A DNA stretch of 64,000 nucleotides from Bradyrhizobium tropiciagri (GCF_001189845.1 NZ_LFLZ01000011.1:113943-177942); one strand, 5' to 3'. Shown: positions 1 through 7,872, numbered from the stretch's first letter. Notes: a model not told the origin generated them from the sequence alone. A program made the numbers and translations.

Positions 1-349
1 GTCAGATTGCCCACGACAGCTTCTCCTCGCGGGAAGAAACGCCCGCAAACTCGCGATGTTCCCTGTCATCGCATGGGCGGCCCCAGGATGCTGGCAAGCG
101 CCGCCCAACAAGCCGACGACGTAGTCGTGACAAAATCACCCGCTTCGAAGCAGGCAAGCAAACTGGAATGCTCGTCGGCCTTCCTGACGCCCCGCCCGGC
201 TGCGACACGGGTCGCGTTCGCGCGATTCCCTGTCCACGCTGGTTGAGTGAACCGTGGTGCTGGCGTGGTGGGTGATCTGACCAGCGAACTTCGGTTATTC
301 CGCCTCAAGATCTCAACGGCGTGCGGTGCTGATGGAAGCTGGGAATGAC
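1..349. other. Left edge, no supported gene
   Basis: I see no convincing coding region here. The short open frames on both strands lack a ribosome binding site and recognisable motifs. The segment lies downstream of the leftward ROK gene and probably holds its 3' flank. Confidence 0.4.
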
Positions 350-1420
350 TTACCGCCCAACTTTGCCATTGCGGTTGGTGAAGCGGGCATTGCCGAGACC
401 GGTGCCGACCGTCAGAACGGCCCAACGCTTCACGTCCTGCATGAAGGGCACCTCGGACAATCCCTGCACGACGCCGTCATTGTGCATGACGATGGTAGTA
501 TCGTGGTCGCGGATTTGCGGGATGGCCTCAACCAGGCTGGCAGGCAGGTTGAACTTGCTGCTCTCCCAGTTGCCTGGCAAGTTCTGCGCACCTTTCTCGA
601 TCGAGCCGTCGCTCTTGATGACGCCGGGACAGGCGATGCCGATGAACGGCGCGAGTTTGAGCCCTTCGTCCTCCGCCTCGCTAACCAGGTCCTTGAGCAT
701 CTTGATCAGGCGTTTGACTGCCCCCTCGCGGCTCGGCTCGTCATCGGCATGACGCCAGAACGCGGATTTCCAAACAGCGGCCTTGGAGAAGTCCGGGGAC
801 TTCCTCCGGCGCGTTTCCGCGACACCGCAGCGGATGTTCTTTCCACCGATGTCGACGGCCAGAATCGAGTCGTGGCCGTCGAATATCCAGGACGGAGCAA
901 GGTGCAGCGCTCCGATCAGCCCGGCCTCATCCGGATGATGGCGAATCGGGATCATTTCGATTTTGAAGTCCTCCGACTTGAGGATGATTTCGGTACGGGC
1001 GATCGCGAGCTCACCGAGCCGGCTGTCGCGGAAGCCACCACCCAGGACGATCCGTTCGGTCTTCTCCCACGCCTTCGATTTGAGGAACCGTCGGGTCACG
1101 TGCGCGAGTTCGTGGGCGAAATCCTCAACAACGCTATGCACGACCGCAGACGCTTCGGTGTCGTCGCCGACTAGTATGGAGTCGAGCACCTTCTTGCTGA
1201 TGCTCTCGGAAGGCTCCTTCCCGAACGGGTCCTCACCGGTCTTGCGCAGCGGCTTCCGCCACTTGTCCAAGATCTCCCGGAAGGTGCTCTGGCTGGCGCG
1301 GTCTCCAAGAAATCCGTCCTCATCCTTTAGCTCGATGTTGAAGCTGTCGATCTCCACCAAAGGCAGGTGCGAGGCTCCGTGGCCAGCGATGCCGGTGGTG
1401 CCCATCGTTTCCTCTGTCAT
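350..1420 (-). CDS. ROK-family sugar-kinase-like protein, circularly permuted
   Basis: A 356-residue protein with the motifs of ROK (ASKHA-fold) sugar kinases and regulators in rotated order. The N-terminal part holds what normally lies after the nucleotide loop: a GHGASHLPL segment, helices, then IVLGGGF and the terminal helix GLIGALHLAP. Only then comes the phosphate-1 motif ILAVDIGGKNIRCGV, followed by IACPG, the catalytic-Asp region MHNDGVVQGLSE, and VLTVGTGLGNARF just before the stop. All main motifs except the zinc-binding Cys cluster are present once, so this reads as a circular permutation rather than a truncation. Start ATG 1420 has GAGG upstream; the open frame extends to 1474. It follows a 62-residue gene, probably in one transcript from the EcfG-type promoter at 1705-1731. 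Substrate unknown; kinase activity is inferred. Confidence 0.75.
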   Translation of the reverse strand: MTEETMGTTGIAGHGASHLPLVEIDSFNIELKDEDGFLGDRASQSTFREILDKWRKPLRKTGEDPFGKEPSESISKKVLDSILVGDDTEASAVVHSVVEDFAHELAHVTRRFLKSKAWEKTERIVLGGGFRDSRLGELAIARTEIILKSEDFKIEMIPIRHHPDEAGLIGALHLAPSWIFDGHDSILAVDIGGKNIRCGVAETRRRKSPDFSKAAVWKSAFWRHADDEPSREGAVKRLIKMLKDLVSEAEDEGLKLAPFIGIACPGVIKSDGSIEKGAQNLPGNWESSKFNLPASLVEAIPQIRDHDTTIVMHNDGVVQGLSEVPFMQDVKRWAVLTVGTGLGNARFTNRNGKVGR

Positions 1421-1486
1421 CCTGAAAACCTCGAATAAGTCACTTGCGCCCGTCCGGTTAACAGGCGCCGCCAAATCCTCAATTCC

Positions 1487-1675
1487 TCAGCCGGGTTTCG
1501 CCGGGTGCAATGTGCGCGGGTGACGATCGTGCAGCAGGCGCGCAAGGTCCTCGCGCTCCGTCGTACGCCCCTTCTTGGCCAGCTCGAAAATGGCCTCCTG
1601 GATGTCGCGCGGCATACTGCCCCACACGTCCATCGCGGCCTTTCCAAGCAGCTTGGCGAAGTGGTCATTCGTCAT
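1487..1675 (-). CDS. Small hypothetical protein
   Basis: A 62-residue soluble, charged and probably helical protein with a WGSMPRDIQEAIFELAKKG core and a His/Pro-rich tail. I do not recognise the family. The ATG at 1675 has an AGGAAA ribosome binding site about eight bases upstream and lies 25-30 bases beyond the predicted start point of the leftward EcfG-type promoter. It is the first gene of a two-gene unit with the permuted ROK protein, 66 bases downstream. The promoter type suggests general stress control; function unknown. Confidence 0.6.
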   Translation of the reverse strand: MTNDHFAKLLGKAAMDVWGSMPRDIQEAIFELAKKGRTTEREDLARLLHDRHPRTLHPAKPG

Positions 1676-1704
1676 TTCGGCGTTTCCTGTCCGGCGAATA
1701 GAGA

Positions 1705-1731
1705 GGAACGACGGTCAGACGGCGGCGTTCC
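1705..1731. promoter_or_regulatory. Bidirectional EcfG-type stress promoter
   Basis: GGAAC at 1705-1709, then 16 bases, then CGTT at 1726-1729 on the plus strand. The same block on the minus strand reads GGAAC (1731-1727), 16 bases, CGTT (1710-1707). Both match the EcfG consensus of alphaproteobacteria (GGAAC-N16/17-CGTT) exactly. The two promoters share the same 27 bases and point at the DUF892 gene (right) and the 62-residue/ROK unit (left). Confidence 0.8.
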
Positions 1732-1785
1732 AATGCCATCGATTGCCAAAGGCGAATTGATATCTTCACCAAAGACATCAAATCG

Positions 1786-2265
1786 ATGGAGGATCTGCTC
1801 ATCCACGGTCTGGAGGACGTCTACTACGCGGAGCAACAGATCCTCAAATCGTTGCCAAAAATGATCAACAAGGCCACGAACCGGGATCTCGCAACGGGCC
1901 TGAAGAACCATCTCGAAGAGACCAAAAACCAGGTCGAGCGGCTCGACAAGGTTTTCGCCAAACTCGGCAAGCAGCCAAGCGGCGCGAAGTGCCCGGCAAT
2001 CGACGGCATCATCGAAGAGGCGGACGAAACCGCCAGCGAGATCGAAGACAAGGCCGTGCTGGATGCCGCGCTTGTTGCGGCCGCGCACGCCGTGGAGCAC
2101 TATGAAATATGCCGGTACGGGACGCTGATCGCATGGGCCGAGCAGCTCGGCCACGAAGAGATCGTGCGCTTCCTCACGACCAACCTGAACGAGGAGAAGG
2201 CCGCAAACACCAAGCTGAACACGGTGGCGCTGCGCAAGGGAGTCAATGCCAAGGCATCGGCTTGA
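1786..2265 (+). CDS. DUF892 (YciE/YciF) ferritin-like protein
   Basis: A 159-residue four-helix ferritin-like protein of the YciE/YciF family, which is typically induced by stress and binds a di-metal centre. Visible signatures are LEDVYYAEQQIL, HLEETKNQVERLDKVF, CPAIDGIIEEADET and HAVEHYEICRYGTLIAWA. Family members usually start about ten residues earlier with an M-G-L-F-T-K-D-I-K-like segment. Here the in-frame upstream codons (1756-1785) read I-D-I-F-T-K-D-I-K-S, so that segment is encoded but begins with ATT instead of ATG. AAAGG lies at 1748-1752, while no ribosome binding site precedes ATG 1786. Translation may start at ATT 1756, or the original start was lost and 1786 is a substitute. 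Expressed from the rightward EcfG-type promoter. Confidence 0.85.
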   Translation: MEDLLIHGLEDVYYAEQQILKSLPKMINKATNRDLATGLKNHLEETKNQVERLDKVFAKLGKQPSGAKCPAIDGIIEEADETASEIEDKAVLDAALVAAAHAVEHYEICRYGTLIAWAEQLGHEEIVRFLTTNLNEEKAANTKLNTVALRKGVNAKASA

Positions 2266-2284
2266 GGCGGTCACCCGAGCCGTC

Positions 2285-2761
2285 CTAGCGGCTTCGCGGA
2301 ATCGCGGGGCCGGCGGTTCGTCCGGCTCGACGCACGAAGCGCATCTTGCGCCGCACGAACCATGCCGCGACCGAGACCAGCAGCCACGCCAGCGACGCCC
2401 CGATGAACGCGCCAGCCACGTTCCTTTCGACCACCACCCAGAACACGGCCGCGAACGTCAGCATGCCGAGCGCGCCGAGGGCGGCGCCCGCCGCATCCAG
2501 CGCAGCCGCGCCTTGCCCGCGCCGCTCGCCGTCAAGGCCTGCCTCCCGCTTGTGGCGGACTTCGTGCTTCTCAATTAGCGTGGCGCTGGCGCAAAAAATG
2601 GCGGGAAGCGCGAGAAAGAGGCCGCCCATAGGGGCACCGTAACGGCTGCTGATGAAACCGGTGAACACCGTCGCGGCGCCGCCGAGCACGAAGCGGATCA
2701 GATATTCGGACCAACGGCCCTGCTTCAGCGACGAGGTCGATAAGCGGATCGGCGTCGTCAC
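2285..2761 (-). CDS. DUF3147 family membrane protein (copy 2)
   Basis: A 158-residue membrane protein with about four hydrophobic segments and an Arg-rich C-terminus, related to the gene just upstream (shared YLIRFVLGGAATV versus YVVRFIVGGAVVS start). The GTG at 2761 gives a 4-base GTGA overlap with the preceding stop, a sign of coupled translation; an in-frame ATG at 2785 would overlap more. Last gene of the PAP2-cupin-DUF3147-DUF3147 operon. A charged insert of about 20 residues in the middle is absent from copy 1. Function unknown. Confidence 0.75.
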   Translation of the reverse strand: MTTPIRLSTSSLKQGRWSEYLIRFVLGGAATVFTGFISSRYGAPMGGLFLALPAIFCASATLIEKHEVRHKREAGLDGERRGQGAAALDAAGAALGALGMLTFAAVFWVVVERNVAGAFIGASLAWLLVSVAAWFVRRKMRFVRRAGRTAGPAIPRSR

Positions 2762-3105
2762 GTCTGTGCTCCGGCGAGGCTCCACAGGCCGAAGGCCGCG
2801 GTCAGCCAGACGACGAGCGACAGAGCTGTGGCGGGCAGCGCCTGCATGCGCGCGCGGACGAGAAGGTGACAGACCACGACGCTGTAGACCGCCAGCGCAA
2901 TCGCGCCCGCCATCATCGAGAGACTTTGCGAGCCGGCATAGGCGGCGCCATGCTGATAGATCGCGATTCCGAGCGTCGCAAGCGCGACGGATGGCGCGGC
3001 GCCGAACAGCCCGGCGAAGCTCTTCGGTCGCAGCATGTCTCCAAGCATCGCAAAGGCCGATACAACGGCGCCGCCGACGATGAATCGCACCACGTATTCG
3101 GTCAT
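2758..3105 (-). CDS. DUF3147 family membrane protein (copy 1)
   Basis: A 115-residue protein, nearly all hydrophobic, with about four transmembrane segments and the DUF3147 start MTEYVVRFIVGGA. The ATG at 3105 overlaps the cupin stop codon in an ATGA arrangement, which decides the start against a longer frame to 3225. The neighbouring copy downstream suggests the two may act as a pair in the inner membrane, but this is inference and no biochemical role is known to me. Confidence 0.78.
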   Translation of the reverse strand: MTEYVVRFIVGGAVVSAFAMLGDMLRPKSFAGLFGAAPSVALATLGIAIYQHGAAYAGSQSLSMMAGAIALAVYSVVVCHLLVRARMQALPATALSLVVWLTAAFGLWSLAGAQT

Positions 3106-3707
3106 TTTGGTCGCTTCCAGAGTTTCGCCAGAGGTCCCCCCGACCCGTAGATCGGATCCTTGCGCGGTCGCGGCACCTTCGGAATGGTCTTCACGGCTCG
3201 CGGGTAATCTTCGACGGTTCTGCATTCATCGTACACTCCGGCCGGCGGGTACGCGCCGACGACAAGGAAGTCATCATCTGCCGACAGGCATTGGTGGCCC
3301 GTGCCGGCCGGCAGGACAGCGACGTCGCCGGCCTTCATCGTGAAGATCCGGCCCTTGATGCCGCCAAAGCGGACGCGTCCTTTTCCGCGCGCGATCCCGA
3401 GCACCTCATGGATCCTGGAGTGGTAATGCACGTAGTCGTAAATGCCGTTGCGCCAGCTGTCGCCCCACCGGTTGGCTTCGAACAGGTCCTCGATCACGGC
3501 CGCCGGATCGTGGCGTTCGTCGAGATCGACAGCGCCTCGATAAATGATCAGCGGCCATCGGGGGTGATTGGGGACGAGACCATCGTCCTTGAATCGAACA
3601 GTATGGGGCATTCGATTCCTTGCAAGGTTTGCGGCATTGCGCTTGCCTGGTCGTCTCAGGCCGGTGGCGCGCTCCGCGTATCCCTTCAGGTCTTCAAGAA
3701 TCGGCAT
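3102..3707 (-). CDS. Cupin domain protein
   Basis: A 201-residue protein. After about 35 residues of basic leader comes a single cupin barrel (roughly residues 40-160): the first motif is YDYVHYHSRIHEVLGIARG, with metal-ligand His and Glu residues, and the second is AGDVAVLPAGTGH. Small proteins of this kind are common in rhizobia and probably bind a metal; substrate unknown. The N-terminal leader is longer than usual, and an internal ATG near RMPHTVRF is an alternative start. It overlaps the PAP2 gene by 14 bases and DUF3147 by 4. Confidence 0.8.
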   Translation of the reverse strand: MPILEDLKGYAERATGLRRPGKRNAANLARNRMPHTVRFKDDGLVPNHPRWPLIIYRGAVDLDERHDPAAVIEDLFEANRWGDSWRNGIYDYVHYHSRIHEVLGIARGKGRVRFGGIKGRIFTMKAGDVAVLPAGTGHQCLSADDDFLVVGAYPPAGVYDECRTVEDYPRAVKTIPKVPRPRKDPIYGSGGPLAKLWKRPK

Positions 3708-4308
3708 GCTTGTCCTCGTTCGAAGCTTCGGCCGGATAGCCGGTCCATAGACGCATGAACCGCTCCAGAATTGCTCCCAACGCGAATCCTGCGAGGACGT
3801 CGCTCGCCCAATGGGCCAAGACGACTATGCGCGTCAGCGAAAGTCCGATCGCGAATGCTCGGATCGCTCTTCGTGATCGTGTGGGCAAGTTGCCTGCCGC
3901 CGACGCCAGCGCGCCCATGTGCAGCGCGTGGCCGGACGGAAAGGCGTCGTCGCGCTTGCCGGAAAACCGAACTCCACGCAGGTGGCTGAGCACCATGACC
4001 CGATCGGGGCGCCTTTGGTCGAACAGCGACTTCATGAGGTGCGGTAAAAGGGAAGCAGCGACCGTGACGAGCAGCGCATGATCTCCCGCCCGACGCTGGG
4101 CGGCGCTGCCGCGGCGGGAGACGAGCCATCCGGCCGCGACCAGAAACAGAAGCACTTTTTCGTCGGCGCCCCAAGTCAGGCCCCGGGCGATCATTTCAGG
4201 AACTGGTTTGGTATTACGGGCAATGACGTCTGCGACCGCGATATCTGTCCCGGTCGGTCTGACGGTGATCGGGAAGCGGCTGCTTCGACTTCTGGCTACG
4301 GTTCGCAT
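3694..4308 (-). CDS. PAP2-family phosphatase, membrane-bound
   Basis: A 204-residue integral membrane phosphatase of the PAP2 superfamily. The three signature motifs are visible: K-SLFDQRRPDR (KX6RP), FPSGHALHM (PSGH) and SLTRIVVLAHWASDV (SRX5HX3D). Such enzymes remove phosphate from lipid phosphates or undecaprenyl pyrophosphate on the outer face of the inner membrane. First gene of a tight four-gene leftward operon; the next gene overlaps by 14 bases. A near-consensus EcfG-type promoter lies at 4337-4361. Confidence 0.85.
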   Translation of the reverse strand: MRTVARSRSSRFPITVRPTGTDIAVADVIARNTKPVPEMIARGLTWGADEKVLLFLVAAGWLVSRRGSAAQRRAGDHALLVTVAASLLPHLMKSLFDQRRPDRVMVLSHLRGVRFSGKRDDAFPSGHALHMGALASAAGNLPTRSRRAIRAFAIGLSLTRIVVLAHWASDVLAGFALGAILERFMRLWTGYPAEASNEDKHADS

Positions 4309-4336
4309 CGTCTAGGAACCAAATTAGATACCTTCC

Positions 4337-4361
4337 AACGCGTCACGGCGGCATCGGTTCA
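4337..4361 (-). promoter_or_regulatory. Putative EcfG-type promoter for PAP2 operon
   Basis: On the minus strand, TGAAC (4361-4357), 16 bases, CGTT (4340-4337). The -10 is exact and the -35 has four of five consensus bases. It lies about 30 bases before the PAP2 start. Confidence 0.45.
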
Positions 4362-4895
4362 TCTATGATGCCTTCCGACAGGCTGGATTCGCTACCCATC
4401 AATGTCTTCGGTCGCATGCCGCCTCGTTGATCGTCAGCTACCCGAGGACGAAAGCCGATTGCGGCCGCCTGTGTGGATTCGATCGGCGACATCTGCCCGA
4501 AAGTGAGCCCGGCCTTGCGAATACGAACCCTCTCTCACGTCCTCCGCTTCCGTCCGGCTTCGCGGTTCGACGTAGCTTCGCGAGCTAGCCGCTCCGCCTT
4601 CAGGCGCTCGCGGTTTGCATGGAACGGCCGTTGGGCGCGTTCATACTCCGACTGTCTTGGCATCGAAGGTCGAATAGGACCCTCCGCTGCTCGGCAACGT
4701 TTGATAAGCGATGACGTTCGGGCTGACGCTCGCTGCCTGGTGCCGGGTGACCGTAAAGTGCGACAGCTCGTAGCTAGCGGCTGGCGCCGCGAAGATCGCG
4801 CAACTGACTAACGTATGCCGCTGAGCGGTCAGGCCCGCAGCGCCCGGGCGCGCCCGCTTTTGGCACGGTCTGCGTCGCGTGCCGGTTCATAGTTA
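4362..4895. other. Intergenic stretch, no supported gene
   Basis: About 530 bases between divergent genes. Open frames such as the one at 4473-4811 lack a ribosome binding site and family motifs, and their Arg/Ser-rich translations look like background in GC-rich DNA. No repeat or relic recognised. Confidence 0.5.
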
Positions 4896-4920
4896 GGAAC
4901 CGTTGCCATTTTCTTTCGTT
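4896..4920 (+). promoter_or_regulatory. EcfG-type stress promoter
   Basis: GGAAC at 4896-4900, 16 bases, CGTT at 4917-4920, an exact match to the EcfG consensus. It lies 40 bases upstream of the small secreted protein gene at 4960. Confidence 0.75.
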
Positions 4921-4959
4921 CCACCTCCGCCGATTGGTACGGCTATTGGAGGAGAAAAT

Positions 4960-5193
4960 ATGAACGTTAAAGCGATTGTCGCGGCATCGTTGCTTGCCGC
5001 TTTCGTCACGCCGGTACTTGCAGCTGACGAATTCTACGTCGTGCAGGACGTGAAGACGAAGAAATGCACGATCGTCGACAAGAAGCCGACCGACACGACG
5101 ACCACCGTCGTCAGTCCGTCAGGCACCGTCTACAAGACGCGCTCCGAGGCCGAGACCGGCATGAAGAGCGTGAAGGTCTGCACTTCCGACTGA
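4960..5193 (+). CDS. Small secreted hypothetical protein
   Basis: A 77-residue precursor. Residues 1-21 form a Sec signal peptide (MNVKAIVAASLLAAF, cleavage after VLA-A). The mature part is about 55 residues, with a lysine-rich start around a single early Cys (TKKCTIVDKK), a Thr-rich middle and a C-terminal Cys. GGAGGA ends seven bases before ATG 4960, which rules out the longer frame from 4903. The exact EcfG-type promoter upstream points to general stress control. The PRC-barrel gene 106 bases downstream may share the transcript. Confidence 0.8.
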   Translation: MNVKAIVAASLLAAFVTPVLAADEFYVVQDVKTKKCTIVDKKPTDTTTTVVSPSGTVYKTRSEAETGMKSVKVCTSD

Positions 5194-5299
5194 AGAGTGC
5201 TGGCATGCCATCCATCATTCTCTGGGCCGTGCCAGTAATTGCCATGAGCGGTGGCATCTAGCTGATCGGTCATCTGGACTAAAGACGAGGAGTTCTTTC

Positions 5300-5688
5300 A
5301 TGAAGAAGTTTGCTATCGGCTGCATTATGGCTGCGGCGATTGCCTCCGCCGCGCATGCCGCCAACACTATGCCCTCCGCTCCGACGGAGAGCTGGACTAT
5401 AGGCAACTATTACAAGCAGAACGTCTATGACCCGAAGGAATCCAAGATCGGGACGATCGACGACGTGCTTGTCGACAAGTCCGGCAAAGTGACCGGCTTG
5501 GTCATCGGCGTCGGCGGCTTTCTTGGCGCCGGTGAGAAGGACGTGATCGTGCCGTACACGGCCGTCAAATCCCAAAAGAAGGACGACAAATGGTGGCTCA
5601 CGCTCGACGAAACCAAGGACAGCCTAAAGCTGCGCCAGGTTTCAAATACGATCGGGCGAGCACCACCTGGAAGCCCGAAAGTAAGTAG
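5300..5688 (+). pseudogene. Periplasmic PRC-barrel protein, frameshifted near its end
   Basis: A signal peptide (residues 1-20) precedes a PRC-barrel domain (NVYDPKESKIGTIDDVLVD, VIGVGGFLGAGEKDVIVPY). The uninterrupted frame runs to 5713, but its last 28 residues do not fit the family. The +2 frame from about 5625 encodes A-A-P-G-F-K-Y-D-R-A-S-T-T-W-K-P-E-S-K and stops at 5686-5688, which is the usual family ending. One base appears to be missing in the AGCCTAAAGC stretch at 5621-5630. The original stop falls just before a hairpin, whereas the longer stop lies inside it. The protein is otherwise complete and may be functional if the shift is a sequencing error. Confidence 0.8.
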
Positions 5689-5697
5689 TACTGAAAT

Positions 5698-5725
5698 CCC
5701 GTCTCCTCGCTGACGAGGAGACGGG
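5698..5725 (+). terminator. Hairpin after PRC-barrel gene
   Basis: A perfect 12-base stem (CCCGTCTCCTCG / CGAGGAGACGGG) with a CTGA loop. No T-run follows, so it may stabilise the 3' end or act as a weak terminator. Confidence 0.5.
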
Positions 5726-5767
5726 CGTCGGCAGGAGCTTCCGCGTCCACCCCTCCCGAGAAGAAAT

Positions 5768-6729
5768 TTAGGCCCTCGCCGTGCGCCGCTTCCGCCGCCT
5801 CGCTCGAACGGCATGATACCTCGCGCTGGTCTGGGGCTTAATGAACAAAGCCGCGACGCTCGGATGTTGTCTGCGGATCTCATTTTCGATCGAAACGACG
5901 CAGTGCTCGATATCGTCGGCACGCTTGTCGTTCGCGAACTCGACGCTCAGCGCCGCGACAACCTCGGCCGGCGATAATTGCGTGGTCAGGAGCCCGTTGA
6001 CCCGAAGCACGCCGGGCGACTGTCGCGCGATGTCGAGGATGGAGCGTGACAACTCGGAATGGGCGGGCTCACCAATCAGGAGGCTCTTGCTCTCCCTGGC
6101 GAGCCCGATGGACGCGACGCCGAGCAAAATCCCGATCAGGATCGAGCCGACGCGTCCCAGACCGGCTGTGCCACCAGCACCGCCGCCGCAGTCGTGGCAG
6201 CCGCAATCACGATGCCTATCAACGCGGCGCTGTCTTCCAGCAGCACCATGAAGGCGGGAGGGTCCTTGCTGCGGACGAAGGCCTCGTACCAGCCGAACCG
6301 CGCATGCTCCGACCGGAAGCGGCGCAGAGCAAAAAGCCACGAGGCGGCTTCGAAAAGGAACAACAGTCCGAGCACGACGAAGCTGACAACGGGATCCTCG
6401 ATTGGCTCGGGCGCGGTAACATGGATGACGCCCTGATAAAGCGAGACGCCGGCGCCGAGCGAGAAAATCAGCAGCGCGACGATGAAGCTCCAGAAATACA
6501 GCTCGCGCCCATAGCCGAGCGGGTGGGATTCATCCGGCGGACGACTCGCGCGATGGTAGCCATAGAGTAGCAGCACCTCATTGGTGCTATCGACCACAGA
6601 ATGCACGGCCTCGCTCATCATCGCCGAGCTTCCTGTCCAGGCTGCGGCTCCGATCTTGGTAGCCGCAACGAGAATGTTGCCGGCAAGCGCGGCATAGACG
6701 ATGGTCTTCGATGATCCTTCCGTCGCCAT
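5768..6729 (-). pseudogene. Cation diffusion facilitator transporter, frameshifted
   Basis: The N-terminal part (to about residue 197) is a CDF-family divalent-cation/proton antiporter: SSAMMSEAVHSVVD with the metal-site His and Asp, SHPLGYGRELYFWS, and five hydrophobic segments. The frame then ends in D-A-S-A-R-S-stop. In the other frame the family sequence resumes as V-G-S-I-L-I-G-I-L-L-G (sixth segment) and goes on through the cytoplasmic domain (ARQSPGVLRVNGLLTTQLSP) to 5768. Adding one base within 6149-6156 restores a full protein of about 320 residues. Either a decaying gene or a sequencing error. The start ATG is taken at 6729 (MATEGSSKT), where homology begins. Confidence 0.8.
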
Positions 6730-6796
6730 GTTCACCCGAATGTTCGCATCGTCGGACCAATCCGCGGCTGTCGCAAATCGATCGTCCCGGAAGCCC

Positions 6797-7872
6797 TCAT
6801 TTCTGAACCGGATCAGATATCCCCGCCCCGGGATCCTCAAGCCGCCCCTGTCGGGCAAGCTTCACGGCGCGGCCCAACGCGCGCGCCGTGTTCAGCACCT
6901 CCTGCTGAAATTCGCGGTCTTTATCCAGCTCGCGATGCGACATGGCATATTCCTCCATGTAGCCGACATACCCATCCAGCTCGCCGAAGCGGCCGCCGAA
7001 ATCAAGTGCATGTCGGTCAACCAATCGGACAGGGTTCGGCGCACGCCCTCGGCGCCGACACTGTCGCCGTGAACGATCAGGCCGAAATGCCGGCCGGCGA
7101 GATGGCGCGGATACGACCAGCCCTTTAGTTCGAGGGCCTTGGCTTCATCGGCTTTCTTGCCGTGAGTCGAGGTCGGATCCGGATTGCCGCCGTCGGCGCA
7201 GACCAGGCGATCCATCATCGCCTTGAGGCCGCCCGGCACGTGATACCAGTTCACCGGTGTTACGATTAGGATGCCATGGGCGGCGAGCCAGAGTGGATAG
7301 ATCTCGTTCATCCAGTCGTCGGTCTGGCCAAGCGAGTAGTTCGGATAGCAGCTACAGGGCCAGTGGCACAGCGGCATGGCAGTGGCGACGCAGGACTTGC
7401 AGGGACGGATGTTCTTGCCGAACTCCGAGGCGAGCCGGGACAGATCGAGAATGTCCACGGCAAGTCCCATCTCGACGAAAACAGGTTCGGCGAGCTTGAC
7501 CATGCGCCAGCTCTTGGACATCTCGCCGGGACAGGTGTGCTCGCTGCGGGCCGAGCCGTTGATGATGAGGATGCGCGGCACCGCACCAGCATCGTCATGG
7601 CGCCGCCGCGCTTCGATGACGGCGGCGCGGGCGGCGAGCCAGTCGACAGCGAGATCGTAATCGGGATCGGCAAAGCCCGCGCCCGCCTTCCGCGTCGCCG
7701 GCGATTTGCGCGAGTGGCTATAGGCATCCCAGGCGGCGCCGACGATGGCATCGAGCTGGTGCTGAAGCTGCGCGAAAGCCGGATCGACGAATTGGCTCCT
7801 GTAGCGGCGCTCGAACTCTTCACGCGGCAGCTTGACGGGCGGCATCCCCTTGCGGACATTAGGTTCCGTCAT
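6797..7872 (-). pseudogene. Flavodoxin-like NAD(P)H reductase, frameshifted
   Basis: An FMN reductase/flavodoxin-fold protein with an N-terminal helical extension of about 110 residues. The flavin phosphate loop is RILIINGSARSEHTCPGE and the second flavin site is VTPVNWYHVPGGLKAMMDR. The reading frame changes after TDMHLISA: the next frame continues G-R-F-G-E-L-D-G-Y-V-G-Y-M-E and ends at 6797, whereas the original frame runs into unrelated residues and stops at 6892. Restoring one G in the GGCGGCCGCT stretch near 6991-6998 joins them. ATG 7872 is preceded by AAGGAGA. A near-consensus EcfG-type promoter lies upstream. Confidence 0.8.

Noticed and set aside
4315..4340. GGAAC on the plus strand before position 4340 as an EcfG promoter
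   Set aside because: Sixteen bases downstream lies CAAC, not CGTT, and no plus-strand gene follows.
4473..4811. 112-codon plus-strand frame
   Set aside because: Ser/Arg-rich, no ribosome binding site, no family resemblance.
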